Shown here one piece after another: positions 17,176-26,110 of a stretch of 64,000 bases of DNA. The notes below the pieces were generated by a model. It was not told where the DNA came from and did not search any database. It worked only from the letters and a program-made list of their open reading frames with translations. Positions within the stretch are counted from its first letter, which is position 1; each line of letters opens with the position of its first letter. The position numbers and the translations under genes are program-made. The stretch comes from CAINVV01 sp038323575 (GTDB lineage: Bacteria > Bacteroidota > Bacteroidia > Bacteroidales > Prolixibacteraceae): NCBI GenBank assembly GCA_038323575.1, contig JBBQHB010000014.1, positions 11,809 through 75,808 of the forward strand, read 5' to 3'.

Positions 17176-17203
17176 TGTGTTCTATGTGTCTATTGTGGTG
17201 AAT
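17170..17203. repeat. 9-bp array downstream of the GxxExxY gene (inverted)
   Basis: Units TAATGTGT, TCTATGTGT, CTATTGTGG then TGAAT, the reverse complement of the array at 16711-16748. It overlaps the last codons of the gene. Confidence 0.75.
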
Positions 17204-17271
17204 TTTCTCAAAATTATTTTCCGATAATCCTTACCTTTGAACAGGATACAATGCTACAAAATATTACTACC

Positions 17272-19947
17272 ATGAAGAATAAAATATCATCAAGGCTTTC
17301 GCAACGAATTGCTTTGTTCTCACTCATTGCAATGACAATCACGATGGTCTCCTGCAAGCCGCCAAAAGTTGAGGAGAAACTTCTTTCGGACAACTGGTCC
17401 ATCATTTCATCCAACCAAGTACCTCTTACAGGAATAGCATTGACCACCACGAATGATTTTGACCAGTCGAAATGGGTCAAAGCAAAGGTTCCCACTACCG
17501 TGATGGGTGCCCTGGTTGAGGCCGAAATAATTAAAAATCCCTTTTTCGGGAAGAACCTGGAGAATATTCCCAAAGATCAATTCCAGGATCCCTGGTGGTT
17601 CAGAACGACTTTTGATCTGGCAAATTATAATCCCGGCAAGGAAGCAGCCCGCCTGCTGCTCGACGGGATCAATTACAGGGCCAATATCTGGCTGAACGGG
17701 TCGCAGGTTGGCTCAAAAGACTCAATATACGGCGCATTCAACCGGTTTGATCTGAATATATCCAAATATGCCAAAGCAAAGGGCAACCTGCTCGCTATTG
17801 AGATTTACCCCCCGAAGCCACGTGATTTTTACATGGGATTTGTCGACTGGGCGCCGACACCGCCCGATAATTACATGGGAATATTCCGCGAAGTCCATAT
17901 CAAAAGAACCGGCAAGGTTTCGATGGACAAGATTTTTGTGGCTCCCGACGTGGATCTGGCTACCCTTAAAAGTGCAACATTAACCGTAAGTGCAGAAATA
18001 ACCAACTATGGGGATGAGACGAAACAGGTTAATGTAAGCGGAGAGGTAGAGAATATTTCTTTCAGCTCAGACTTCCCGGTTAATGCCGGCGAAACAAAAC
18101 CTGTGAAATTTGATCTCAAAGTAGAAAATCCCCGTCTTTGGTGGCCCAGCGGTCTTGGCAAAGCGGAAATGTACGATTTGAAAATGGAGCTGAAAGATGG
18201 CAACCGTCTGGCAGACCAACAGTCGGCCCGTTTCGGGATCCGCAAGATTGAGACCTATCTCACCAAAGACACAGTTCGGGGATACAAGGTAAACGGACGT
18301 GAAGTTTTAATCAAGAGCGGCGGATGGGTGGATGATCTTTTCCTTCGGTACATGCCCGAAAAAGATGCGGCACAGATCCGCCTGGTCAAAGAGATGAACA
18401 TGAACTCTATCCGCTTCGAAGGGATATGGGGTAACAACCACCACATTTTTGACCTTTGCGACGAAAACGGGATCCTGATGCTGGTGGGATGGAGCTGCCA
18501 GTGGGAATGGCCCGACTACCTGGGTCTGGAGATGAAAGTAAATCCGGATGATGCCAATCTGTCCATTGCTGAAGGAGTGGAAATGAACGGTGTTAAACTT
18601 TCCTTGAAGGAGATGGATTTGCTAACCGGATACCTGAAGAGCCAGGTTACCTGGCTGCGGAATCACCCCTCCATCCTGACCTGGGCTACCGGAAGTGATG
18701 CCTATCCCAAAACTGAATTGGAAGCAAAATACATGGATGTGCTGAAAAAGTATGATACTACCCGGCCATTACTTATTTCATCAGGTAATTTCAAAAGTGC
18801 TATATCAGGACCTTCCGGGATGAAAATGAACGGACCTTATGAATATGTGCCTCCGGTTTACTGGTACGAAGATAAAAAACTGGGAGGAGCCTTCGGATTT
18901 AATTCAGAAACCGGACCCGGTCCGCAGATTCCGCCGATCTGGTGTATCAAACAGATGATGCCGGCTGAAAAACTGTGGCCTCCGCTAAATGATAACTGGG
19001 ACTGGCACTCAGGCAGAAAGGATTTCAGCAGCGTGAAAGTTTACCTGACAGCGCTGAATAACCGTTACGGTGAACCAAAAAATCTGGAAGAACTGGCGCT
19101 GAAGGCTCAATTGATGAATTACGAAGCCATCCGCCCGATGTTTGAGGCATTCGTGGTAAATAAACCCGTAACCACCGGGGTAGTTCAGTGGATGCTTAAT
19201 TCGCCCTGGCCGGAGTTCTACTGGCAGTTGTACGATTATTCCCTGATGCCTACCGGCGCCTTGTACGGAACCAAAAAAGCCTGTCAGCCGCTGAACCTGA
19301 TGTACAATTATTTCGACAAAAAGGTGTATGTCAGCAACGATGCCCGTGGAGCAATTGAGAATTTTGATGCAGAAATTTCGCTGTGGAATCTCAAATCCGA
19401 GAAGATATTCGGGCAATCGGTGAAAGTTTCTTTGGCTGAAAATCTCACCAAAATGCTAAGTGACTTGCCTGCATTAAAAGGAGATCACGAAGTATATTTC
19501 CTTGATTTGAAACTAAGGAATCCTTCCGGTGAAATAGTAGCTGACAATTTTTACTGGCTGGCTACACAATCTGACCTGATGGACTGGAAGAAATCGGTCT
19601 GGTTTTATACGCCGCAAAAAGAGTTTGCTGATTTCAAAAAACTGAACGATTTGACTCCCGTAAAACCTGAAGTAACCAAAGAACAATCAACAGAAGGGGA
19701 GGAGGGGGTAATCACTTTGACCTTCAAAAATCCTGGTAAGGCCATCTCTTTCTTTACCGAGGCCGTGCTGGAGAAGAAGGCTTCCGGGCAACCGGTATTA
19801 CCGCAGTTCCTGAGCGACAACTATATATCACTTTTGCCCGGGGAGACTAAAAAGGTAGTGATCAGGTACCACCTGAAAGACCTGGCAGGCGATCAACCGG
19901 TGGTTAAAATCCAGGGGATTAACCTTCCCGGCAGGATTGAGCTGTGA
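17272..19947 (+). CDS. GH2 exo-beta-D-glucosaminidase/mannosidase-like lipoprotein
   Basis: About 891 residues from ATG 17272, chosen over ATG 17251 because it begins a normal lipoprotein signal (positive residues, then LFSLIAMTITMVSC, lipobox Cys near 27). Order: sugar-binding jelly roll (PWWFRTTFD near 106), Ig-like beta domain, TIM barrel, and C-terminal Ig-like domain of the type in exo-glucosaminidases. In the barrel, WATGSDAYP near 474 holds an Asp where most GH2 have Glu, and FNSETGPG near 543 holds the nucleophile Glu; this Asp/Glu pair is the mark of the CsxA (exo-glucosaminidase) branch. TACCTTTG at 17232-17239 is a -7-type box. Probably surface- or periplasm-facing. Substrate (glucosamine versus mannose) is uncertain. 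Confidence 0.87.
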   Translation: MKNKISSRLSQRIALFSLIAMTITMVSCKPPKVEEKLLSDNWSIISSNQVPLTGIALTTTNDFDQSKWVKAKVPTTVMGALVEAEIIKNPFFGKNLENIPKDQFQDPWWFRTTFDLANYNPGKEAARLLLDGINYRANIWLNGSQVGSKDSIYGAFNRFDLNISKYAKAKGNLLAIEIYPPKPRDFYMGFVDWAPTPPDNYMGIFREVHIKRTGKVSMDKIFVAPDVDLATLKSATLTVSAEITNYGDETKQVNVSGEVENISFSSDFPVNAGETKPVKFDLKVENPRLWWPSGLGKAEMYDLKMELKDGNRLADQQSARFGIRKIETYLTKDTVRGYKVNGREVLIKSGGWVDDLFLRYMPEKDAAQIRLVKEMNMNSIRFEGIWGNNHHIFDLCDENGILMLVGWSCQWEWPDYLGLEMKVNPDDANLSIAEGVEMNGVKLSLKEMDLLTGYLKSQVTWLRNHPSILTWATGSDAYPKTELEAKYMDVLKKYDTTRPLLISSGNFKSAISGPSGMKMNGPYEYVPPVYWYEDKKLGGAFGFNSETGPGPQIPPIWCIKQMMPAEKLWPPLNDNWDWHSGRKDFSSVKVYLTALNNRYGEPKNLEELALKAQLMNYEAIRPMFEAFVVNKPVTTGVVQWMLNSPWPEFYWQLYDYSLMPTGALYGTKKACQPLNLMYNYFDKKVYVSNDARGAIENFDAEISLWNLKSEKIFGQSVKVSLAENLTKMLSDLPALKGDHEVYFLDLKLRNPSGEIVADNFYWLATQSDLMDWKKSVWFYTPQKEFADFKKLNDLTPVKPEVTKEQSTEGEEGVITLTFKNPGKAISFFTEAVLEKKASGQPVLPQFLSDNYISLLPGETKKVVIRYHLKDLAGDQPVVKIQGINLPGRIEL

Positions 19948-19963
19948 TGTTTTAGTTACACAG

Positions 19964-19979
19964 TCCCGCACGTGCGGGA
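19964..19979. terminator. Short GC-rich palindrome after the GH2 gene
   Basis: TCCCGCACGTGCGGGA is a perfect 16-base palindrome 17 bases after the GH2 stop. There is no T-run, so it may be a processing or termination hairpin, or just a repeat. Confidence 0.4.
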
Positions 19980-20116
19980 TCACAGCGAAGCTCAGTGTTT
20001 CTCAGAGTAAAACAATCACATGCACAGATAACTGCAATACTCCCTTCCTTCGGAATAACAAGTTATTGAGATAATTTTTCGTATCTTTGGTATTGATAAA
20101 ATCTAAGACTTGCGTG

Positions 20117-20323
20117 ATGACAGATATTCAGTTATATACAAAATTATCAAATTTGCCCGCTAATTTGAAGAGTGAAGTAGCTGATTTTATTGATTTTATG
20201 AAATTCAAATCAGAGAAGAACTCACTCAAGATAAAAAGAAGAATTGCAGGGAAAGCGAAAGGAATGATTTCAATGAAAGAAAACTTTGATGACCCTGTAG
20301 AAGGCTTTAAAGAATATATGTAA
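20117..20323 (+). CDS. VapB-type antitoxin (DUF2281-like)
   Basis: A 68-residue protein; ATG 20117 is chosen because homologue-like sequence starts there (MTDIQLYTKLSNLPANLKSE). The N-terminal half (LPANLKSEVADFIDFMKFKS) is the DUF2281 helix pattern; the C-terminal half (GKAKGMISMKENFDDPVEGF) is the usual toxin-binding tail. Its stop overlaps the toxin start in TAATG. TATCTTTG at 20082-20089 fits a -7 box. By family it neutralises the PIN toxin and represses the operon. Confidence 0.85.
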   Translation: MTDIQLYTKLSNLPANLKSEVADFIDFMKFKSEKNSLKIKRRIAGKAKGMISMKENFDDPVEGFKEYM

Positions 20324-20712
20324 TGGATCTGTTGATAGATACCCATGCTGTAATTTGGTTTATCACTGAGGATCCCAACCTCCCATTGAAAACAAAACGG
20401 ATGATTGAAAATCCGGAAAATAACTGTTTTGTCAGTATTGCAACCTATTGGGAGATCGCAATCAAACATACACTTGGAAGGTTAAATTTGGATTCTGATT
20501 TGGAAGGAATCTTTGATATAATTGAAAATACAGGTTTCGATCTACTCCCCATAACGACCAATCAGATATTGGTAAATGCAGGCTTGCCGCTTCACCACCA
20601 TGACCCTTTTGACCGGATAATTATTGCACAGGCTATTCATGAGAATTTGAAGATTGTCAGCAAAGACAGGCAATTTGAAAATTACCAGGTGTCAGTATTG
20701 TGGAATTATTAG
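20323..20712 (+). CDS. VapC-type PIN-domain toxin
   Basis: A 129-residue PIN nuclease. The acidic residues are in place: LIDTHAVIWF at 4-13 (first Asp), ATYWEIAIKHTLG near 40-52 (Glu), HHHDPFDRIIIAQA near 89-102 (Asp), and VSKDRQFENY near 114-123 (last Asp). The HHHDPFDR form is the large PIN group paired with DUF2281 antitoxins. By family it cuts RNA (often tRNA or rRNA) when released. The pair looks intact, unlike the two other toxin genes of this window. Confidence 0.9.
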   Translation: MDLLIDTHAVIWFITEDPNLPLKTKRMIENPENNCFVSIATYWEIAIKHTLGRLNLDSDLEGIFDIIENTGFDLLPITTNQILVNAGLPLHHHDPFDRIIIAQAIHENLKIVSKDRQFENYQVSVLWNY

Positions 20713-20849
20713 CAATATTCTTTAGGCGCTTATACACCAAGTATTTAGCTCATCAATTAGCCGAAATAAAATCGGTGTATTAGTCTTGTTAAATGGAGGA
20801 GATTATCCAAAGGTATTTATTGAATACAAATTGAAATACTGACTATAAT

Positions 20850-21248
20850 ATGAAACTAAAGTGGCGAAGATTGAGTGATAAAACGCTGTTTGAAAAAGTT
20901 TTAGACTTTGCTTCAGAAGCTGATACCATTGATATATTAGGGTATTATGTAAAACCACATGAAGTTTTTTCTCATATAAATATTCCATTATATGTAACTA
21001 AATTCGAAGCAGTTACATACATCTATCATTTCACAAAATATTCATCGGATTTTGTAAGAAATAATATTAATTATGATATTAATTCTAATGAAAATGTACA
21101 TTTATCGATAGACTTTATGTGTAAGTTCGATTTAGTAAGAGTAATTGAACCTAATTGTCATGTTCCTATTGATTCATATTTGCGAGTAATGCTTAAAATA
21201 AATCCGGATAATTCTAAAATGAAGTATATTGAAGACGAGATATTTTAA
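20850..21248 (+). CDS. Hypothetical protein, AT-rich orphan
   Basis: A 132-residue frame beginning MKLKWRRLSDKTLFEKVLDF and ending YIEDEIF. No signal peptide, membrane segment or motif is evident; it has many Asn, Ile and Tyr residues. The DNA from about 20713 to 21460 is much more AT-rich than its neighbours, suggesting acquisition. It follows the VapBC pair on the same strand by 137 bases. I do not recognise the family. Coding status rests on length and plausible protein composition only. Confidence 0.5.
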   Translation: MKLKWRRLSDKTLFEKVLDFASEADTIDILGYYVKPHEVFSHINIPLYVTKFEAVTYIYHFTKYSSDFVRNNINYDINSNENVHLSIDFMCKFDLVRVIEPNCHVPIDSYLRVMLKINPDNSKMKYIEDEIF

Positions 21249-21463
21249 ATAAGTCAGAATTCTTCCATTCGAATATCAACCTAATAATATTCTTTTTATC
21301 TAAAAATGCATAAACATGCTTATTATCAGTTGGTTAAAGATATTGAGAAATGTCATTACGTATAAAAAGAGCAGACTGAATTTTACCATTAACACAATAA
21401 GAAGCTTGTGCATTTATTTTTTCTATAGTGATTCTCTGTTTTTCTCAGTATAATGTTGTAGCT

Positions 21464-21730
21464 ATGGCAAATATTGTAAAGAAAGATCCCACCCAACAAA
21501 ACAACCCCCTTCATGGCAAGACCCTGAAGATGATCCTGAATGAACTGGTTGCCTTTTATGGCTGGCCACAATTAGCTTATCTGATCCGGATCAACTGCTT
21601 TGCAAATGACCCTTCCGTCAAATCGAGCCTTGTTTTTTTGCGCAAAACTCCATGGGCAAGGAAGAAAGTGGAGGATTTGTATGTGGAGAGCCTGGAAATA
21701 AGGAGCAGGAGAGGGAGCGGCGGGGATTAA
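21464..21730 (+). CDS. VF530-family (DUF2132) protein
   Basis: An 88-residue protein from ATG 21464, chosen because the family pattern starts soon after. It shows NPLHGKTLKMILNELV, then FYGWPQLAY, INCFANDPSVKSSL and FLRKTPWARKKVEDLY, the near-complete VF530 signature. Members are small proteins with a fold suggesting DNA binding, of unknown role. The stop lies within the left arm of a long-loop inverted repeat (21729-21798). Confidence 0.85.
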   Translation: MANIVKKDPTQQNNPLHGKTLKMILNELVAFYGWPQLAYLIRINCFANDPSVKSSLVFLRKTPWARKKVEDLYVESLEIRSRRGSGGD

Positions 21731-21798
21731 CTCACGGGGTGAATCAGCTCCAATGCACATTAAATCAACTAATCATGTTTTCCTTCACCCCGTGAGTT
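21729..21798. repeat. Inverted repeat with ACGGGGTGA core and 40-base loop (copy 4, diverged)
   Basis: Arms AACTCACGGGGTGAA (21729-21743) and TTCACCCCGTGAGTT (21784-21798) pair perfectly over 15 bases. The core ACGGGGTGA is shared with copies 1 and 3, but here a 40-base loop separates the arms. It spans the end of the VF530 gene and the start of the era leader. Confidence 0.75.
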
Positions 21799-21827
21799 AC
21801 CACCATCGCAAGTTCGTCAAAAAATGT

Positions 21828-21835
21828 TACCTTTG
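21828..21835 (+). promoter_or_regulatory. -7 box of era
   Basis: TACCTTTG fits TAnnTTTG and lies 29 bases before the era ATG; no convincing -33 element is seen. Confidence 0.4.
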
Positions 21836-21864
21836 CGCAGATTTTCAGACAATCAGCAGGGAAT

Positions 21865-22749
21865 ATGGGACATAAATCAGGATTTGTAAATATTATCGGT
21901 AATCCAAACGTTGGCAAGTCTACTTTGATGAACGCCATGGTGGGGGAGAAGCTTTCGATCATCACATCGAAAATGCAGACCACCCGTCACCGCATCAAAG
22001 GAATTGTAAACGGTGAGGATTTCCAGATAGTCTATTCTGATACGCCCGGGATATTAAAACCTGCTTACAAGTTACAGGAGGCGATGCTCAAAACGGTAGA
22101 TACCGCATTGAGTGATGCCGATGTCTTGCTTTACGTCACCGATGTGGCTGAAAGTATGGACAAAAACATCGAGTACCTTGAAAAACTGAAAATGGCGGAG
22201 GTTCCGGTCATGATTCTGATCAACAAGATCGACCTGACGGATCAGCCCGCACTGATAAGACTGGTAGAACAATGGAAAGCACTGGTGCCAAATTCGGAGA
22301 TCATTCCAATCTCGGCCAAAGAGAAGTTTAACCTGGAGTACGTTTTCAACCGTATTCTTGCCAATCTTCCGGAAGGGCTGCCTTATTTTCCAAAAGATGA
22401 ACTGACCGATCGCAATGAACGTTTCTTCGCACAGGAGATTATCCGTGAAAAGATCCTTCTTTTCTATGATAAAGAGATACCCTATTCGGTGGAGATCGAA
22501 GTAGAATCTTTTAAAGAAGACGAAAAGATCATCAAAATTGCTGCGGTCATCCATGTGTCACGCGAAACCCAAAAGGGTATTATTATTGGTCACAGAGGGG
22601 AGGCTTTGAAAAGAGTTGGCACAACTGCCCGAATTGATATGGAAGAATTTTTCAGCAAGAAAGTTTTTCTGGAGATATTCGTCAAAGTAACCAAAGAGTG
22701 GCGTGACAAGGAGATCCAACTTCGTAATTTTGGATACGAACAACAATAA
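21865..22749 (+). CDS. era: GTPase Era
   Basis: A 294-residue ribosome-assembly GTPase. G1 is GNPNVGKST near 12-20, the switch region follows, G3 is DTPG near 59-62, G4 is NKID near 125-128 and G5 ISAKE near 154-158. The C-terminal third is the KH RNA-binding domain, with VSRETQKGIIIGHRGEALKR near 232-251. By family it binds the 3' end of 16S rRNA to help mature the small subunit. The next gene, der, starts 15 bases after its stop, an order common in Bacteroidota. Confidence 0.97.
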   Translation: MGHKSGFVNIIGNPNVGKSTLMNAMVGEKLSIITSKMQTTRHRIKGIVNGEDFQIVYSDTPGILKPAYKLQEAMLKTVDTALSDADVLLYVTDVAESMDKNIEYLEKLKMAEVPVMILINKIDLTDQPALIRLVEQWKALVPNSEIIPISAKEKFNLEYVFNRILANLPEGLPYFPKDELTDRNERFFAQEIIREKILLFYDKEIPYSVEIEVESFKEDEKIIKIAAVIHVSRETQKGIIIGHRGEALKRVGTTARIDMEEFFSKKVFLEIFVKVTKEWRDKEIQLRNFGYEQQ

Positions 22750-22764
22750 GGCACTATTCAATTC

Positions 22765-24075
22765 ATGAGCAACATTATAGCAATCGTTGGACGCCCAAAC
22801 GTAGGCAAATCCACCTTTTTTAACCGGCTTACCGAGTCGAGAATGGCTATCGTTGATGATGAACCCGGCGTTACGCGTGACCGTAATTACGGAAAATCGT
22901 TATGGAACGGCAAAGAATTTTCGGTAATTGATACCGGCGGATATGTTTCGGGTTCAGAAGATGTATTCGAAGGGGAGATCCGCCGCCAGGTCAACCTGGC
23001 CATCAGTGAGGCCGATCTGATCCTATTCCTGGTTGATGTTGAAATGGGGGTCACCGATCTGGATATGGAAGTTAACAGCCTTCTGCGCAAAAGCAAAAAG
23101 CCATACATGACAGTGGTTAACAAAGTAGATAACCACAAGCGTGCATTGGATGCCAATGAATTCTACACCCTCGGTGTGGAAGAGATTTTCTGTGTTTCTT
23201 CCATCAACGGACTTGGAACCGGAGACCTGCTTGACGAAGTTGTAAAGCATTTTCCGGAGCCCGTCGAAGAGGTTGAGGAGTCCCATATTCCGGTAATTGC
23301 CATTGTTGGCAGGCCAAATGTGGGGAAATCGTCGACCATCAATACTTTGATCGGGGAGGAGCGTCACATTGTAACAGAAGTGGCAGGAACTACCCGCGAT
23401 TCTGTAGCCCAGCGTTACACCAAATTTGGCTTTGATTTTATCCTGATAGATACAGCCGGGCTTCGCAAGAAAGCAAAAGAAAAGGAAGACGTCGAATTTT
23501 ATTCTGTGATGCGTTCTGTACGTACCATCGAAAATTCAGATGTCTGCATCATGATGCTGGATGCCACGAGAGGGGTTGAGGCACAGGATGTTTCTATCTT
23601 TCACCTGGTTCACCGCAACAAAAAAGGAGTGGTGGTAGTGGTGAACAAATGGGATTTGGTGGAGAAAGACAACAAGACAATGAAGCAGTTTGAGGCGCAG
23701 ATTCTCGAGAAATTTGCACCGGTAACAGATGTTCCGATCGTCTTTTCCTCCGCTGTAACCAAACAGAGAGTACTGAAAATACTGGAGGAGGCCATGCGTG
23801 TTTACAACAATAAAACCAAACATGTTCCGACTTCAAAATTAAACGAACTTTTACAAGAAGCTCTTGAAGGATTTTCTCCTCCGGCCTACAAAGGAAAGTA
23901 CATCAAGATCAAATATGTTACGCAATTGCCAAGATACCAGACTCCCTGTTTTGCATTCTTCTGCAATTTGCCGCAATACATCAAAGAACCTTACAAGCGA
24001 TACCTTGAAAACAAGATCAGGGCCAGTTTCGACTTTACAGGTGTTCCAATTCAGCTTTTTTTCAGACAGAAATAA
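22765..24075 (+). CDS. der: GTPase Der (EngA)
   Basis: A 436-residue double GTPase. First G domain: GRPNVGKSTFFNRL near 8-21 and DTGGYV near 56. Second: GRPNVGKSSTINTL near 183-196, DTAGLRKK near 230 and NKWD near 293. The C-terminal KH-like domain follows (KIKYVTQLPRYQTPCFAFFCN near 386-406). By family it acts in 50S subunit assembly. Length and order are normal. It is probably cotranscribed with era, and the helicase starts 22 bases downstream. Confidence 0.97.
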   Translation: MSNIIAIVGRPNVGKSTFFNRLTESRMAIVDDEPGVTRDRNYGKSLWNGKEFSVIDTGGYVSGSEDVFEGEIRRQVNLAISEADLILFLVDVEMGVTDLDMEVNSLLRKSKKPYMTVVNKVDNHKRALDANEFYTLGVEEIFCVSSINGLGTGDLLDEVVKHFPEPVEEVEESHIPVIAIVGRPNVGKSSTINTLIGEERHIVTEVAGTTRDSVAQRYTKFGFDFILIDTAGLRKKAKEKEDVEFYSVMRSVRTIENSDVCIMMLDATRGVEAQDVSIFHLVHRNKKGVVVVVNKWDLVEKDNKTMKQFEAQILEKFAPVTDVPIVFSSAVTKQRVLKILEEAMRVYNNKTKHVPTSKLNELLQEALEGFSPPAYKGKYIKIKYVTQLPRYQTPCFAFFCNLPQYIKEPYKRYLENKIRASFDFTGVPIQLFFRQK

Positions 24076-24097
24076 ATTTTTTACAATACACAATCAA

Positions 24098-25801
24098 ATG
24101 CAATTCAATGAAATGGGGCTTGACCCCAGAATCCTGAGAGGGATTGAAGCAATGGGCTTCGAAACACCTTCACCGATTCAGGAACAGTTTATTCCGGTTT
24201 TTTTAAAAGAACCCAAAGACATCGTAGGTCTGGCGCAAACAGGCACAGGTAAAACTGCTGCCTTCGGACTGCCGATTTTACAGACCATCAACCCGATGAA
24301 CAGGGTTCCTCAGGCTTTGATCCTGAGTCCTACCCGTGAGCTATGCGTTCAGATAGCCAGGGAAATCAAAGAGTATTCCCAGTTTTTACCCGAAATAGTA
24401 ATAACTCCCGTTTACGGAGGTGCAGATATGGGGGCACAGGTGAGAGCACTGCGTGCAGGTACCCACATCATTACAGCGACTCCGGGCAGAATGCACGACA
24501 TGATCCGCAAAAACAAAGTGGATTTGTCGCAAATTTCGATCATGGTACTGGATGAGGCAGACGAAATGCTCAACATGGGATTCCAGGAAGATGTCGATGC
24601 CATTCTGGCCATGACACCCAAAGAGAAACATACACTACTTTTCTCAGCAACGATGCCCAAAGAGGTGGCTACAATTGCGAAAAAATACATGACCAATCCC
24701 CTCGAAATTTCCGTTGGAAAGAAGAACAGCGGGGCTGATAATGTAGAACATATCTACCACATGGTTCATGCCAAAGACCGTTACCTGGCACTTAAACGGG
24801 TACTGGACTTTGTACCGGAAGTTTATGGTATTGTGTTTTGCCGTACCCGTCAGGAAACCGGTGAAATTGCCAACCAGTTAATCCAGGATAATTACAGTGC
24901 GGAAGCGCTTCACGGTGATTTGAGCCAGCAGCAGCGTGATTTCGTAATGGATAAATTCCGTAACCGCGGTGTACAAATATTGGTTGCAACAGATGTGGCC
25001 GCCCGCGGATTAGATGTTGATAATCTGACGCATGTCGTCAACTACAATCTTCCCGATGACTCGGAAAACTATATCCACCGGAGCGGTCGTACCGGCCGGG
25101 TCGGAAAATCAGGGGTGTCGATTTCGATCATTCACCTGAAAGAACAAGGCCGTATCCGGATGATTGAAAAGAGCATTGCAAAGAAATTCATGCGCAAGCC
25201 TGTTCCATCCGGCAAAGAAATCTGTGAAAAACAACTGTTTTACCTGACCGACAAGTTGCAGGAAGTGGCTGTCAACGAGGAGGAAATAGCACCTTATCTT
25301 CCTGCTGTTTACGAAAAATTTGAAAACCTGTCGAAAGAAGAGTTGATCAAACACATTGTCTCCCTGGAGTTTAACCGCTTCCTGGATTATTATGGCAGTA
25401 CACCGGATCTGAACATCCCGGATGGTCACGAAGAGCGCAGGAGTCCCAGGGTTGTCGAAACCGAAGGACTGACGAAATTCAGACTAAACGTCGGACTGGC
25501 AAAAGGAATATCGCCAAAAGAGGTGATCAATTTCGTGGTGGAAGCTACCGGAAGAAGAAATGTTGAGATCGGCAGGATCGATCTTTTTGGCAGCTATTCT
25601 GTTGTTGAGGTGGAAGATGCAGCCGGTAAAGCGCTCCTCCGCAATTCAAGGGGAATGTCCTTCAGGGGAACTTTCTTCGATGTTGAAGTCTTCGAAGAAG
25701 TTCGTGATGACCGTTCGTTCCGCGGCAGAAGAAGCGGCGGTTTTGCCAGACCGGAAGCCCGCAACGACTTTAAACGCATTGAGAGAAAACGGCGCTATTA
25801 A
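24098..25801 (+). CDS. DEAD-box RNA helicase with DbpA-type RNA-binding domain (DeaD/CsdA-like)
   Basis: 567 residues from ATG 24098. The open frame reaches back to 23864 inside der, but the real protein begins MQFNEMGLDPRILRGIEAMG, the Q-motif region. Motifs: SPIQEQ, AQTGTGKTAAFG (I), PTRELCVQ (Ia), ATPGRMHD (Ib), VLDEADEML (II), LFSATMP (III), VATDVAARGLDVD (V), HRSGRTGRVG (VI). The C-terminal part (TKFRLNVGLAKGISPKEVIN on to FFDVEVFEE) is the DbpA RNA-binding fold, ending in an Arg-rich tail. Family helicases remodel rRNA and mRNA structure, often in the cold. Placement behind era and der suits ribosome assembly. Confidence 0.93.
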   Translation: MQFNEMGLDPRILRGIEAMGFETPSPIQEQFIPVFLKEPKDIVGLAQTGTGKTAAFGLPILQTINPMNRVPQALILSPTRELCVQIAREIKEYSQFLPEIVITPVYGGADMGAQVRALRAGTHIITATPGRMHDMIRKNKVDLSQISIMVLDEADEMLNMGFQEDVDAILAMTPKEKHTLLFSATMPKEVATIAKKYMTNPLEISVGKKNSGADNVEHIYHMVHAKDRYLALKRVLDFVPEVYGIVFCRTRQETGEIANQLIQDNYSAEALHGDLSQQQRDFVMDKFRNRGVQILVATDVAARGLDVDNLTHVVNYNLPDDSENYIHRSGRTGRVGKSGVSISIIHLKEQGRIRMIEKSIAKKFMRKPVPSGKEICEKQLFYLTDKLQEVAVNEEEIAPYLPAVYEKFENLSKEELIKHIVSLEFNRFLDYYGSTPDLNIPDGHEERRSPRVVETEGLTKFRLNVGLAKGISPKEVINFVVEATGRRNVEIGRIDLFGSYSVVEVEDAAGKALLRNSRGMSFRGTFFDVEVFEEVRDDRSFRGRRSGGFARPEARNDFKRIERKRRY

Positions 25802-25831
25802 TATAAGTTAGACGATCATCGATATTTAGGG

Positions 25832-25864
25832 AAAAAGTGAGCATGCAGATGTTCACTTTTTTTT
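25832..25864 (+). terminator. Rho-independent-type terminator after the helicase
   Basis: AAAAAGTGA (25832-25840) pairs with TCACTTTTT (25853-25861) and is followed by more T residues, 30 bases past the stop. Confidence 0.75.
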
Positions 25865-25953
25865 GATTTTCCCGTTTGCTTCGGTTAAATTATTTAGAAA
25901 TTAATGGTGGATTATATGAACCTTATTTGATTCCCATAATAAGGTTGCCTTCT

Positions 25954-25982
25954 GAAAATAAGGTTTTAGATGATCAAAATTG
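25954..25982. repeat. 29-bp direct repeat, copy A
   Basis: GAAAATAAGGTTTTAGATGA followed by TCAAAATTG. It matches 34251-34279 at 28 of 29 bases, with weaker similarity on both sides. Between the helicase terminator and the nitroreductase stop, the rest of this roughly 250-base gap shows nothing recognisable. Confidence 0.75.
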
Positions 25983-26110
25983 ACCCATCAATCCAATAAT
26001 CAAATCTGCAGGCAGTAAGTGGGTAAGTTTTTTCATGGAGTGTCCAATTTTCTCTAAGTTTTAATCTCCAAACATTTCTTGATTGTTGAGAAGTACTCCA
26101 GGCACTTTCT

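Noticed and set aside
23864..24097. Long N-terminal extension of the DEAD-box helicase
   Set aside because: It lies in the der gene in another frame; the family N-terminus begins at 24098.
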